Shown here piece after piece: positions 49,498 to 63,134 of a stretch of 64,000 nt of DNA. The notes under the pieces are model-generated. The model did not search any database, was not told the DNA's origin, and worked only from the letters and a program-made list of their open reading frames with translations. The position numbers and the translations under genes were made by a program. This DNA comes from Glandiceps talaboti (lineage: Eukaryota; Hemichordata; Enteropneusta; Spengelidae): positions 5,286,922-5,350,921 of the forward strand of contig NC_135563.1 of NCBI RefSeq assembly GCF_964340395.1. Direction: 5' to 3'. Position 1 is the first letter of the stretch. The number at the start of each line of letters is the position of its first letter.

Positions 49498-49810
49498 ATG
49501 AATGCTACGATTTATCCCTCCGTTACCAACCTAAGCGACAATTCTACTACTCCTATACTTTTAGATTATAAGTTATCGAGTGTAACTTTGGCGATAGCGA
49601 CTGTGATCTATGCTTTCATATTCCTACTTGGTATCCTAGGAAATATTTTGGTTCTCTTCGTTGTTTGCTGTAATAAGGACATGCGGAGTTCCACTAACTA
49701 TTTCCTTGTGAATCTGAGCGTAGCCGACCTTCTGGTTCTGGTATTCTGTATGCCGATAGCACTTCTTGAGACATACGTCATCAGACCATGGCTGCTAGGA
49801 GAAGCAATGT
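49498..49810 (+). CDS. Class A (rhodopsin-like) neuropeptide-type GPCR, first coding exon
   Basis: The exon encodes 104 residues plus one base. The N-terminus has N-glycosylation sites at Asn2 (NAT), Asn11 (NLS) and Asn15 (NST), as expected for an extracellular tail. TM1 (about 29-56) carries GN at 48-49 (N1.50). After the loop KDMRSSTNYFL, TM2 (about 67-90) carries NLSVADLLVLV with Asp77 (D2.50) and ends CMP. The ECL1 Trp98 and Cys105 (C3.25) close the exon; the codon for Cys is split by a consensus GTAAGT donor at 49811. The GTG at 49480 is not a likely start; ATG 49498 has G at -3. The pattern resembles peptide-receptor families, but the ligand cannot be assigned from TM1-TM2. The other TM exons were not found downstream, so the intron probably exceeds 14 kb or later exons are missed. 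Confidence 0.88.
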
Positions 49811-52800
49811 GTAAGTATTAAACTGTTCAATACTGCGTGTTACAAATTGTAACCTTTTATAGTGTAATGTTAAGGTAATGAAAAAGTGATACTTCTGTCG
49901 TATATCTATGGCAACCAATAGTAAGATATATGTAGCATTATCAAGAAACAATTAAAGTCGTATTGATCGGAATGTTTAAGCAATAGGTAATGATCAAGTA
50001 TAATTGATATTGATGTAAAACGTGGGTAAGGTAAGGAAATGTCCAACCTATTAGCATTTTTTTGCATGAAATTGACATATTTATCACCAAGACAAGTGAA
50101 ATACTTTTGTATTCACATTTAAATTAATTTGTGATAGCAATATATGTTGTCGACGTTAACAACATAACATGATATTAAAGAATAAATCTAGTACATGTAT
50201 AACCGAATATCCCCATTTAGGGAAGCCCCAATTGAATCTTAACTTTTTGTATTCTCATTTTGTAAGGAAGAATATAAAAAGTAGAAGTGCATTTGGTAAT
50301 TTCTCCTGATTTTTGGCAATTTTAGGCAGAGTTGAATAATACCATTTTACGCGGACTTTTGAGTTGAAATATTAAAGTAATGTATCTATAACCAAGATAA
50401 TACTGTTTTATAAGTCGATATTCTCAACTTCTACAGGAGATACATTAAGGTAGCACTGCCTGTGTGCATATACTGACCTATTGGCAGTAATAACATTATA
50501 TATAATTTTCAAAAGTATTTGAACAGTTGCGTCGTCACACTAAATTCAATTCAGATTGCCCCCAACAACCAAAAGTGCTCTGTTATCATGTGTTTCAATC
50601 AGTAAAATTGTTTACTTTACAATGTTTTAACGAGATTCACATAAAACTTGTGTCTAAACGTGATTTTATGTGCTTAATATCCACGTTTAACCGTTTTACG
50701 TGCTTAGTAACGACAGCTCTTCGTATTACAAAAAAACCCACGTTTATTAGTTTAATTGACGAACAACATGCTCCGCTGTGACTTAAATCACATGCCTTGT
50801 TTATACTGGTATGCCGATGACTTTAATCTGATTTACCTTTGGTCCGTCTAATGATGAGTTGATTGAAAGACTATTCGTCTACGGAAGGTTAGAGAGTGAC
50901 AGGGCAAAACAGAATTAATTCGCCGTTTTGAAGTGAATCTCATTACGCGCCATGCATTTTTCTCATCCAAAGTATCTAGGTGAATGTGTAAGTCATCCTT
51001 TTTATCTGTCTTGTTACACAATACGGTTGGACGGTTGACCGACAATTATTATGGTATTAATCTCGGTTGCAAAATTCAGAGCGATGTGAAGTCCGCTAGT
51101 AAAATCCATTGATAGCGATTTACATTTTAGTTATGTATACATCATGTATACCTATGTGCTGTTTATAGTACGTTACATACCCGGCACTATTTGAACTACG
51201 GTGATTTATCATCTCAAACACATTTCTCGGAGAAATATTTCTGGTGGTTATGTATACACGATCCTAAGCAAATTGAACTTCGAAAATGCCTTCGACGGAC
51301 GCTTTGTAATCCCGTTGACAGGCCTTTTAAGAAGAGTAAATCGATTTGAAGTTCACATCTATGGTGATTCGTCTTAAAACCCATATTCAAAAGGCTGGCT
51401 CATAGAGCTATATGTATATACCCAATGGCATAAATGTCTACTAGCGCAACGTAGTTGTAACATTCAACAGCTTTAATCTGTGAATATCCTAAAGTTATTT
51501 GCTAAAAAGGAACGGCTTCACTTTAATAATCAACATTTATGGTACAGCTCAAGGGACATAAATACAGGTGATAACTGCCAACCGCATTTGACTATCGGTA
51601 CTTTTTTTTATAAACTCCAACTGCATTCTTAAAGGATTCCCGTCAACACGAAATAAGAACTTACACGTAATATTAGACAACTACAAATAATCTTGGGTAT
51701 GCGGTTTCGTTTATTCAATAATCTTTAAGTGGTTGCACAGTTCTTTCTAACATGGACCATCAAAAACATATTTGGCGATAACAAATTTGTAGTGTGTAAT
51801 ATAACACGGATGCAAAATTCCCTATGTAATACTTTGATCAAAGAGCTTGTAATTTGAGTTACATCTAGAACTTCTGAATTATTTCATAGCGTGATCCAAT
51901 GCATAAAGAACTGTCTGGTAAATCCGATGGATTTTGCATATTAATGAATCAATTCCTTTTTTTCTGAACCCCTTCGAACCTACCACCTGAAATCCATAGA
52001 TTTGTAACGATTTGCTAACAATACTGTAAAATTTAATGAGGTACATTTGCATCTTGATTGCAAACAAGTTGAGACACACATATTAGTATGGTCTCTTGGG
52101 GGGCTGACAGCTTTATGATTTCAAATGGCAGACGGCAAACCTAAGAAAAAGACTTCAGTAAGTCGGGTCACAATTCATGTACACTGTACCAAGATAACGT
52201 CTGCTCAAAGCCTGATTATCAATTTTAATTTGGAATGGGTTAGTAATTTACATTTAAAGTAAGCTTACGTCATACTGTTAATTCACAGTACTCCTATTGC
52301 CCAATTTTACTTTTAGTATAATGTTGTCATGGTTACCCCTTAATTACTAACTGTAATCATCCTGGCAATGGCTGATGATGATTTAGTATCATGCTATCTG
52401 CTAGGAGATAATGTAGTTTGATTCTCTTTCACATTGAGACCATTGAAACATGTGCGTAGGAACAGTTTGGTTCTAAGACAGTTCAAGAACGTCAAACCTT
52501 AGATATAAGAGATGAATCGTTTAAAGATTAGACTCCACATCTATCGTTTTCGGCAACGGTAAACCTGTCAAAATGGATTACTTACAAGACATCATCTTAT
52601 CAAAATGAAATTTAAATGACTGACGTGTTTTGTGTCATGGCATTCCCAGGACATAACCTCGATAAACGATAATGTATAGTATGTCAATTATCACTAGAAT
52701 GTCACCGTTTTCTTCACATTTAAGGGTTTACAAGTCACAAAATGTTCATATACATGTTCTTTTTTTTGCGGATAATTACAATAACTGATATTGATGATGT

Positions 52801-54625
52801 ATATTTAAACAATTTTAAAGAAAAACTATGGCTAATATTTTTAAAGGGGCGCACAGAAAGTATGATAAAAATCAAAGAAGCTACCTTCGAGTATTGATTT
52901 GCTGCACAGACTATAGTCATTTTACTCTGACCTGTTTTAGTAGCCAAGGTAACCAAATAAAAAGGAACACAACTGAATGTTTGATTGACGGATGTTTCGT
53001 CACAAGGTTATCTAAAATATATACCGCTGATAACCGCAATCGGATATTCGTTGAGGTGGGCACAGTGGCATACGTTAGAGCAATTTAAGGAAGTACTCGG
53101 TGACTTGATTACTAGATAGACCAGTGATATTAATTTGAATATTTTCTATCATCGATCTACTATAGATTCCCAGTTCGAAATCCTACAAATTGATAAAACT
53201 AGTCTTACTTTGATCCCGACGGGCACTCAAACAAACAAAATCAATAACCTATGTCAGTTTGCTGTATTGAAAATTATTTTTTAGATCTCATTGTATCGGA
53301 AATCGCTACATTCTGAGGACTTTTGTACGATTACCCTACCAGCTTGTCGACTAGATAGAATGTCCACAATTATGTAATTTACTGTAAATTGCGGAGTCAC
53401 TTGGTATCAATTGTCAAAAGCTCGACCTTCCCCTGCCGCTATCACTAAGGGCGGAAACGGCAACTGGATTTTTCATATGTTAAAGCATAATATTACAGTA
53501 AGATGATACAGTTTCAGGTTTAGGGTATCTAACTATCTAACTAGCTATCTATAGGAACCACGATTTTGTATGTCACTTTTAAAGATTCTGTCCGTCCGGA
53601 AAAATAATTGCAAGAAAAGATATCATGATTCCTTCAAATTTGGATGATTTTTAATATACAGTCATGATTTTATCCCACGATACGTTTCTAGTTCAAGGAA
53701 TTAACTATCGAATGCATTTTTGTTTACTTATTAGACCCTTTCTCGTTATCTTCATCATGAACAACCATAGAAAGAGGACAACATTATAATGTTTAGACAG
53801 CGTAATATATGAAATAGCTCAGGCGAGATCTAGAGAAGAATGTGTAATATATTATGCCAGGCACGACCCAAAGAGGTTACATATAAAAACGCCGTGTGGT
53901 AACGTTTGGTATAAATAAAGTGCACATATGTGTAGCAGCTGGTGGTACTTTATTTTACTATGGCAATCAATAAATATGCCTTCCCAATGCATAAATATTC
54001 CCTTCTTTATACTGAACGTTAAAAAAAGTGCATAAATCCGTTATCATCTGGTCATGATATGATAATCTATACATTAACTAAATGGTAATAAATTCGGTAT
54101 GTATTGTCTCTATTGCAAAAGGATATATCATTTCTATACACTTATGGGTATCAAAGGTACTGTTCGTGAAATACAAATCATTACCACCATTATAGTCGAC
54201 AAGATGTACGTTTATATAAAAACAATAGTTAAATTTATGATTTATCTTTTACATTCGAAGTATTGTAATATGTCATATGACGTCATTACCTAAGTTTACT
54301 TTCTTTTGTGATCTTTTTACAACCATGTTACTAATTACAACGTTTAAATCTCTTACTGTAACTGAGAATTTATATTCGTGAACAAATTGGAAGATACACT
54401 CTGAATACAAAAATAATCTCATACAACAAGTATTTTGTATAAATATATATATGTTCCTCGATGTCCTAAATGTTACGGCTCTTTGCCAGTACCTTTTGGC
54501 GGAATTAAATGAATCCCTTCACCTTCCTTGATGTGGAAAATAAGATACTGCTTAGCGGGATAATCCGCAGCTAAAACCCTGTTTGTATTATAATTGATGT
54601 ATTAATAAAATGCCAGTCTGATTTG
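49811..54625. other. Probable intron of the GPCR gene, AT-rich
   Basis: It starts with the donor GTAAGT. No further transmembrane exon was recognised here, and frames such as 50527-50781 and 52828-53088 (+) lack GPCR motifs. A perfect TGACGTCA lies at 54278-54285. Confidence 0.4.
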
Positions 54626-54630
54626 TACTC

Positions 54631-54715
54631 CCCCCCCCCCAAAAAAAAAAAAAAAAAAAAAAAAACCCAAAAAACCCAAACAAACAAAAAACAACAACCC
54701 AAACCAACCCAATAC
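54631..54715 (+). repeat. C10 then ~A26 homopolymer junction with C/A-rich tail
   Basis: A run of about 10 C abuts about 26 A, then AACCC/AAACC-type units. It looks like a slippage region or the tail of a retroposon oriented minus-to-plus; no body was recognised. The long minus-strand Phe-rich frame (54588-54896) is an artefact of it. Confidence 0.8.
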
Positions 54716-57700
54716 AACAAAACGGCTTATGAAGGCTTGAAGCTCTAAGTGAACATAACCTGCTCTCTTGAGCTTTCGTTGCAGCGCTTAAAATTGGAAA
54801 GGAAAACCCCCAAAAGATCGCGTGCGCCCAGTGAGAGTATACATATGTTATGCCCAAGGCTCCGACAAGATATGTTGACATCTGAATAAACGACACTTTA
54901 AACCTATTTACCGTATAGTTGGTACGTTTTTAGGTAACCCACTTACAAATGAAGTATGGTGTGGGGATCTGTAAATATGCATAGCGTTCATGCATGCAAA
55001 TATACAATGCAAAACCACCATCCTTCTTGAGAGTTCATAGTATGTCTCCTTTGCAATGACTTAGCTTTGAGGAGAGTTGATGTTTTGCTATTGTGGAAGT
55101 CGCGATATTGATTTAACATAGGACTAATTCAACATCGCATATTATCATATATCACGAGATGAACAGGATAGTCACACCCTCTCCTAGGAGGTCAGGGTAC
55201 CCCTAAAATGATCTCAAGTGTATTAGCTTGCAATGATATATATGTTATGATATATACTACCTGTCACGGTAACATAAATTTATATAAACCGTTATTTTGT
55301 AAGTGCATAAGAACATTAAATAATCATTTATTTTGTTGATGTCTAAGGTTCATACGGATGATTTATGTCTCCACTATAAAACATATCAGTTTACGTTGTA
55401 CAACACATAAGTCAAATGCTCCTGTGTATATCTAAACATGTTTTAGAAGCTACATGTATAACACTAACATTAAATGTCTGTTGTATGGTCTAACAAATGA
55501 GCATGGCGATGGTCTTGTGTACAAGTGCTGTAGTCGTTTTTTGATTTTATCTATAATTTATTACGTTTGTCATTTCATTTCTCAGAGTATGAGGTGGATA
55601 TAGTTGTCGTTATATATTATCATCAATAAATATTGAGTTTATCAAATCAAAGCCTTCAAATTACCATTGATAATGGAAACATATTTCAAATGACAAATAT
55701 AGATAGTTGACACTGTCTGACTACAGAGTTTGTGTAGTGGTTATACATGTAATTAGTTGCATGTAATGTATACATACATTGTTTGTGTATCCTGTCATCG
55801 ATATTTTGACATATACACACATAGCACACTACTACAAGAGAATCATCGCTTAAACTTCAGCAGACTATCACGGTAGTAAGTGTGACGAAGTTACCAACTG
55901 GTAGAGATAGGTGGACTATTTTTCTCATTTCGAAAAATGCAGTCTTTGCAGCAAATAAAAAGTAACTTGTAAAGATTCGTCAGTCTGAAATTGGTATCAG
56001 CACTAAACAAAGCATACGGACATGTCAGTCCCATGTTGTAACCTTTGTAGGAGATTTGAAAGCTATTTAATTAATGTAATTACTGTCTATCCTTTTTATG
56101 TGACCCTACACATAAAGGAGGGTGAAATATAATAATCCAAGCAAAATGATCTTACCTCACAATATGGCCGTCGAGACATTTGAATAAACATGGCTGCAGT
56201 CAGTTGAAATTGATACTGAGCCTCAAAATAATGTCCCGTATTCCTTATTGTCTTAGCCCAAGACTTCAGAGAAATTAGCCACTCAAAATATTACCTAGTG
56301 TATGCAATATGAAGGTAAAGGTAAAGGTATAATGTTATGATACCGGTACCATCATACCCAATTACAATGGGATAGACACTTGAACTGAATCTCTACCTGT
56401 TGTAGTACCTGAACTATTTAATAGTGGATTGTTACAGAAATTATGGTCTCAGTTTGTTCAATTTGCTCAGAAGTAAGAGACGTATAGATGTCAATTGCAA
56501 GATGTGTCACTTTTGTGGCATGTTGGAATGAACTTGGCTTGTGCATGTCAGAGATACTCGGGTGGCCGGACACGCACGGATGGACTTATGCATGCACGAG
56601 TGAACATATCGAACTCATACCAATAGTCCCCCCGGACTTCGTCCATTGGGCTTAGAATGAACGTGTTATTATGTATTATAGTACTCACTATGGTTATAGA
56701 CACAGGATACAACCAGCTTACTGTTTTCCTGACGTCAACACTCGACACATAAATAATTTTTGGGTCACTGACCCGCCATTAAATGTGTCATAAACGATAT
56801 TCATTCCTGAACCAAGTCAAGGAAAGAAGTGTAATCAAGTAGATAACGCAGGATCACATTTATATCATTTTGGTTTAAATTGACAGAGTAAGCGGAAACA
56901 CACTGATCGCTGTGATTCAAGGAACACCGTGATTGATTGCAGAGCGAACAGAATAGACGAGACAACATCAAAAGATGTAGTCGTAATGATAAAATATATC
57001 CAACCAATCACTTTTTAGTTTTGTTGTTTTATATTGATAAGGATGAATGTGGAGGATATAGGGCTAAATGATTTATATTGACACATCTTTATTCAAAATG
57101 TTATGGCTTGTATTGCGAGGTAATACATCATTGTGGTGTACATTGATCACGATGAATATCCTTGGCTCACATAGGACAAGCATTGTTTGTTTAAAATGAA
57201 AAGATACGCCAGGCGAAAATAAAGCTCCTTACACAAGTGCCTTAATTATAATATTAACAAAACAAGAAAGAAGCACTTTGTGTTTTCTCTGATGATGGCG
57301 TTTTTACTTTGATGTGATCAAACTAGCAGTCATGACGTCATTGTTGAAGCAGCCTTCCTGATGGGTACTACCTGCTGGTTGACAAAGGTTTCTAGGTACG
57401 ATTCAGGTAACTTTTCTGTTTCTGGGTTGAGAGAAATAAATTATCCATTAGCTGCATCCAGAATTCGGCACACATCCCGTAAACTTCAACTAACATGATA
57501 CTAATTTTCCAGGGCGTAAATGATATCCTGGCATACAAGCTGATCTAATACATTACTTTCTGAAGTTGATTGATTGATTGGTATGAAATGCTCAAGGAGA
57601 AAACATCAGTATGACTGAATATCGCAGCTGGAAATAACAGAATTGATCTCCAGAATAATGTCAAATGATACAATTACATTTTATTTTATGGCAAGTTTTG
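54716..57700. other. AT-rich non-coding stretch
   Basis: Perfect TGACGTCA sites lie at 56730-56737 and 57333-57340. A GGTAAA tandem lies near 56314-56328. No gene supported. Confidence 0.45.
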
Positions 57701-57705
57701 TCATA

Positions 57706-58598
57706 TTAAAGGTGATTCAGAATGCTCACATTCACTATTGCTAATTGGCTATTAAATAGGCTTGTTGTATTAAGTGATATCGCAACAAGGGGAACCATAC
57801 AAGTTTTCTTTCAGACGAGTTGCTAAAGTCATGTAAATGACAACATGAAACTCACTAAATGTCCTTAATTCGTTACAATTTTATTGCTGATAATATGGGT
57901 AATCTAATATATATAGCTAGTATATTTATTCGAGATAAAATATGTTTACTTTGTTGTTAAATGTGCCGTTCAAAAGGCGACGCGAGTACGATTGGGCTAA
58001 AATATGCCGTCATCGGGATGCCGTCAACGCTCGTCACAACGATATCGGAATGCTTCTTGTCGGCAAGTTATAAAAAATCAGATAAATAAAAGTCAATGAA
58101 TGTGAAACACGCGACATTACAAGTGTTTATGTATATCTAGTCTAGCCGTTTTGATTTATTTTGCCATAATATGGGGAGATAATATTTTAGCATTTATACA
58201 CACAGACACTGACAATTAGTGAGAAAGTGTGAGTAAATATTGGTAAATGTTGGTTAATAAGACATGTAGACTGTATTTTTTGTTTACTGATGTCTATTAC
58301 AACCACCAGCAATGTATTTTTTCAACATGCTGTTGAGTTTTATTCACCTAGTAACTACGCTCGTCATAGTCTTAGTGCTAACGCCGTACTCCTTATGACG
58401 TCATAAAATCCTGTGGTCTAGATGGGACCGGAAATACCCGAAAACTCTCGAAGTAAATCCGAAGGGAACTGACTGAAAAAAGGTCATTTTAAGGTGTTTG
58501 CAGACGCTTTTTAAAAGTTTTAAAACAGAATGCGTTTCACAAACGTGTCGTCTAGCAAATTAGCGAAAGTGAATGTGAGCATTTTGAATCACCTTTAA
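57706..58598. mobile_element. 893-bp TTAA-flanked TIR element (piggyBac-like MITE)
   Basis: The left end reads TTAA-AGGTGATTCAGAATGC and the right end reads GCATTTTGAATCACCT-TTAA. The inverted repeat continues inward for about 40 bp (CTCACATTCACT against AGTGAATGTGAG). TTAA on both sides matches the target-site duplication of piggyBac-type elements. The interior has CpG-containing blocks (GCCGTCATCGGGATGCCGTC) and a TGACGTCA at 58396-58403, with no transposase frame, so it is non-autonomous. Confidence 0.75.
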
Positions 58599-60160
58599 CA
58601 GTAAAACGGACGAACGTATTTAATTGTACGGTCTTCAATGTTACTATTTGAGTGACAAAATCACAACTTATAATGGTTTGATTTAACAAATACAGTTTCA
58701 ATTATTACAACATTGCCTGCTAAGTCCCATGAATCAACAACAGATGATCACTGCTAGAATAGTGAACGTGAGATGCAGTTCAATTTGGTTTTCTCGGTAA
58801 TCGTAATCGTAAACTGACTATCCAGAATCCAGGGTTTAAGAAAATATCTTTATTTCCTGAACTGGAGTTCTCCTTATATGAATGTTGTCAGCTCTCCACA
58901 AATTGAGTGAACACTTTTTATCGAGAAAGATTGTAAAGTAAACTATCCATAAGCAGACCATTTTGAAGAAAATTAACATTGTTGTTGCACAGAGAGCACT
59001 TCCATTTAATAATCAAAAGTGTTTTGTTTTTATATGTTATCCTGTTAGATGTACTCATTTGGCAATTTAGAGGTAACTATAGCGTACACGTTGCAGGTAT
59101 TACAATTTACTACATACACTAACAACTGCTTTGTCTCTCTTTAGTGTTCAACAAAGAATCAATGATTCATATAATATGTGTATAAAGCCAAATAAAATTG
59201 TAGAAAAAAACCCAGCTCTTGTAAAAAAAATATGTATTTTCCGAGATATTGTACGATAATTGTTATTTGGGTCACATGCATCATAATAAATGCAAAATAA
59301 GAATCTAAATGACTCCATTCATTGTCGATGGTAAGGATGATGTTATACGCCAAACAGCTGCTGATGACTGATATGTTTTCACTATACTATTTTCGTTGAT
59401 AGACCGTTTTACCATCAATCCGTCACACTGCCTGGGCAAATTATCAGAACGAAAATAACAGTACTGAATGTATCTTTGTGAAAACCTCTACCATAATATG
59501 TAACATCAGTGATTGTTTACGTCACCGACCTTTGAAAAGCGACCAGTGGCATGATTATGAAATTACATTATTTTTGACTTTTTAACAGTCAATCAAGTAT
59601 TTCGTTTTACACTGCCTTCCTGTACTACATTACCCATTCTATCAATAAATAAATACAAAACGTAAGTATAATAGAAGAGTTAAAACAACGCGGTACCCTG
59701 ACAGTATTTACGTTTGTATAACACGTCATATTTGAATCATTCACATTCAGATGAGTTTCAGTTAAAGCCAGAGGTAATCATCTATCATATTCTGACATCC
59801 ATTACACTGACAACGTTATCTACAATGTTGTCTACTAAGTTATAACACCCAATTTTATCTAAGTCCTCTGATACCATCAATAATGCGGATGTAGTCGTGT
59901 AAATACATTTTGCGTTTAAGTATATCCATCTGTAACTCCGAAGATAGTTTTACGCCGTGAACTTTATTTTGGCATTTCTTCCTTTCCTCTTATTTCATCT
60001 CATTAACTTGATTGCTCAGATGTCGCGAACAATAACGTTTTACTGGTTGAACTGTGCGGATAAGTTGGATTAACGACGGGCACCATCAACTTTGATGTCG
60101 AGCGGCCATGCTAAATAATTGGCACACCAACGTTTACTGATTATACGTTTTGACTGTTGC
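58599..60160. other. AT-rich non-coding stretch
   Basis: Nothing supported. Confidence 0.45.
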
Positions 60161-60164
60161 CTAG

Positions 60165-60290
60165 TTGCAACAGACGGGATTTTATCAAGTGTTAGTACAA
60201 TTAGTGACAGAAGTTAATGAAAGCAGATCATCGCTGGACCACGTAATTGGTTGCGTACACATCCAATCTCTTCATCACTTCCTCAAACCT
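60165..60290 (+). mobile_element. Possible endonuclease-domain scrap of a non-LTR retrotransposon
   Basis: A short frame reads TGFYQVLVQLVTEVNESRSS then LDHVIGC. This resembles the 'QLV-E-T...S-LDHV' segment of the APE-type endonuclease of LINEs. Nothing on either side extends it, so it is a tentative call. Confidence 0.25.
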
Positions 60291-60374
60291 GTAATTATTT
60301 ATCTGTCTGTCAGTCACTCGCTTTCCCACTCGAAGACAACCTTCTCACATTATGCATTGAAGTATGTACTGTAA

Positions 60375-62279
60375 TGCTCTAATCAGTTAAATCGAAAATG
60401 TTATGTTTTGGGAGCTTGAGAGGCGATACTTATTTTGCTCGCAGAGTAAATGTTTGGTAGATGTAACATATGCAGTTACCCTTCATAAGATGGTATATAA
60501 TTGGGTTTGATGACCTGTGAGTACATTTACAGACTGGGTTTTTATTTTGTTCGAACGTCACTCTTTTTAAAATTGGAAATGACAGATTTCCTGTTGTTGC
60601 GTTGATCCGATCATAACTCCTTCCTTTTAATTCAGTGCGCGCAGATTAGTCCAACCACTTCAACTTCTATTGAATACATGACGTGACATCCATGACTACA
60701 TAGCACAGCATAATGATTTTCACCCTCGTGTGTTCAAAATGACGACATTCAAACCTTAATTGTGCAATCTGAACCTTTGCTGTAGTTGGAAATGGTAAAC
60801 TAATCGTCTGTATTGGAAATATTTGTGAAAAACAGTGTTTTTCTCATCTCCGACACTAAGCACTTTTAGTAAGCCGAAGCTTTGCTGTATTCGTGAACGA
60901 CAAAATATGCCTCTACTGGTAGTTTTCGAGACTTCCTATTATAAATTGAGATGGTTAATGTTGAGTTAGACATTGTTTATTTTCATGCAAAAGGTATTAA
61001 CAGTTTCTAGAATTCATTTAATTTCGAGAGATAAAGAAAATAAATAATGTAATCTTCCAATAAAAATGTATACTACGATACAATGCACCTATTGACGTTT
61101 GCTCCTACGTGAAATGTGAATTCAGGTTCAGTATTAATATATCATTTTAATTTTTAAAAAAATGACGATCGGTGTCATCTTTAAATGCTTCACATATGAC
61201 TAAAAAATCTGCTTAAAGAATTTTCATAGCAAGAGTAGAGATTTGAAAATAAATCAGAAGTGAATTAAAACATTTTGAAGTCAGAACGCAAAACTTTAAT
61301 ATTCAGCTTCTGAAACCTTATGTTTCCAGTTAACTCAGAATATTGACTTTTGTAGATAAATGTCAACACATGGGATACATATAGTGATAGGATCTGATTG
61401 ACACACGGTGGAAAACAAACGAATGGTTAGCAGACGTCATCAACTAGCGATCAGCGTATACGATTACGGTCACGCTTGATTGGTGATTATTCAGCTAGAA
61501 GGGTATGCATTTAGTATGCCGTTTATGTCAGTTAAACAGGCGACATAGAAAATAGGCTATGCAAGTTATCACTCCTTTGAAGTGAGTTCATTTCAAAACG
61601 TGGAAGAATCGATACCTCAGACAGTGGTTTAAAGACTAAGTACATGTAAGCCAGACAAACTGACGCCAAGTTGAAACAGGTCTGTATTTCGGCAGTTCGG
61701 CTGAAAAAAATTCTTACCTGTGTTACTTTTAAACATCAATGCACTGAATTTGTTTCTATAGTTTGATATAACTTACAACTGTCAAAATCGAAGTATTGAC
61801 AAACGGAACCTTTTACAAACAAGGAAAGTAAACAAATGAATGGGAAAAATGACACTTGCTAAAGCATGTTGGACAAGCAGAGACTTGTATTACATCACAT
61901 GGTTTGATAAGAACAGTTTTGTGGCCTCTTTATGTGTGCATGAAATGCCAGGGGAACTGGACATTTGTTTGTGAACATGAACTATTATATAACGAGGCCA
62001 TACAACTTTGAATGTAAGACACTATCTATGCTCCAACATGCTGTGCCAAGTGTTGTTAATCCTATTCGGTTGTTTACTTAAATTTCCCTGTTTAAAAACT
62101 AAAAACCTCAACGCATATAATATGGAATTGTTTGGGTACAAACTTCTCACGGTGCATTGCATTGCATTGTAATTGATAGTGTAATGCATTCATTAATAAT
62201 TGTGGTCTCTGTTAAGAAATGACCACTACCACCAAATTAAAAACTGTTAATAAATATTCTTACCATAAGCCTATAGGAG
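60375..62279. other. AT-rich non-coding stretch
   Basis: Nothing supported beyond scattered short frames. Confidence 0.45.
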
Positions 62280-62634
62280 GGCACAAACACGAAGTTCATT
62301 AAAGTACAAGTTACAGGGGAAGAAGGCGAGGTTATACATTTTTGGGTATACTCTTTGCTGAATATTTAAAAAAACAGTACTTGCAGTATTGTACTTATTG
62401 AAGCATCACTTACAATTGATTGAACGCCAACCGAGTATCAGGATATGACGTATAAAAGATCTGATGACGCAATTCATTATATGTATAAGTTGTCAAGCAA
62501 GGAAATAATCCCAATGGTTCTAACAATACCAGAAGACAATTGTGATGTCATTAAACGCATGCACTAACATTAACATTATCCTAGAATAGTTTAATCAACG
62601 TCTGTGTGAAAATTTTGTAAACTCAGCTTGTGCC
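62280..62634. mobile_element. TIR family GGCACAAGCTGAG, copy 2 (shorter)
   Basis: It ends CTCAGCTTGTGCC (62622-62634), and the left terminus is a diverged GGCACAAACACGAAG (62280). The interior aligns with 18240-18500: AGTACTTGCAGTATT, ACTTACAATTGATTGAA, GATCTGATGACGCAATT. At 355 bp it lacks about 210 bp present in copy 1. Confidence 0.7.
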
Positions 62635-63134
62635 GAATTTAACGTCGTAAAGCACTAGTCAAGCAAGATTAAAATAACGCATGAATGACACGTAGCCTTG
62701 ATTACTTACGAACTTATCATGGCAAATCACAACAGTATTAAAGAAACCAATTAACTACATCCCTATGGATCGCAATTACTGCCCTCTTATACGTGAACAG
62801 AAAGAGCGTCGAAAGAGCCCACGAACTCTATCTACTAACACCGTTGAACCTCTCATATTAGGTTGTGTAGACAGAACAAGTTTATGTGCATCTCTCATAC
62901 GCATATCGCCTCGAGGTTTGAGTAATAACAACACCTTAAACTTTAATAATATGCCACTATCAATCAACATCACAACAAATAAATGCTTTCTATCGAGAGC
63001 CAAACATCATTTTCATATAATTATGCATGGTTCATAAAATAGGTGGAAACATATACATTCTGAGCCTCGGGTCATATTAATCCATTCACAAATGCTATTT
63101 CACTGCACACACAATGCACACACAGAATGTCATA
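62635..63134. other. Non-coding stretch with two overlapping unrecognised frames
   Basis: Frames at 62765-63037 (+) and 62776-63003 (-) overlap on opposite strands. Neither matches a known family and neither has splice support. Confidence 0.4.

Noticed and set aside
54588-54896. 102-codon minus frame with Phe run, possibly a membrane protein
   Set aside because: The hydrophobic part is translated from the A/C homopolymer.
62765-63037. Overlapping plus and minus frames as a small gene
   Set aside because: Opposite-strand overlap, no motifs and no splice evidence.
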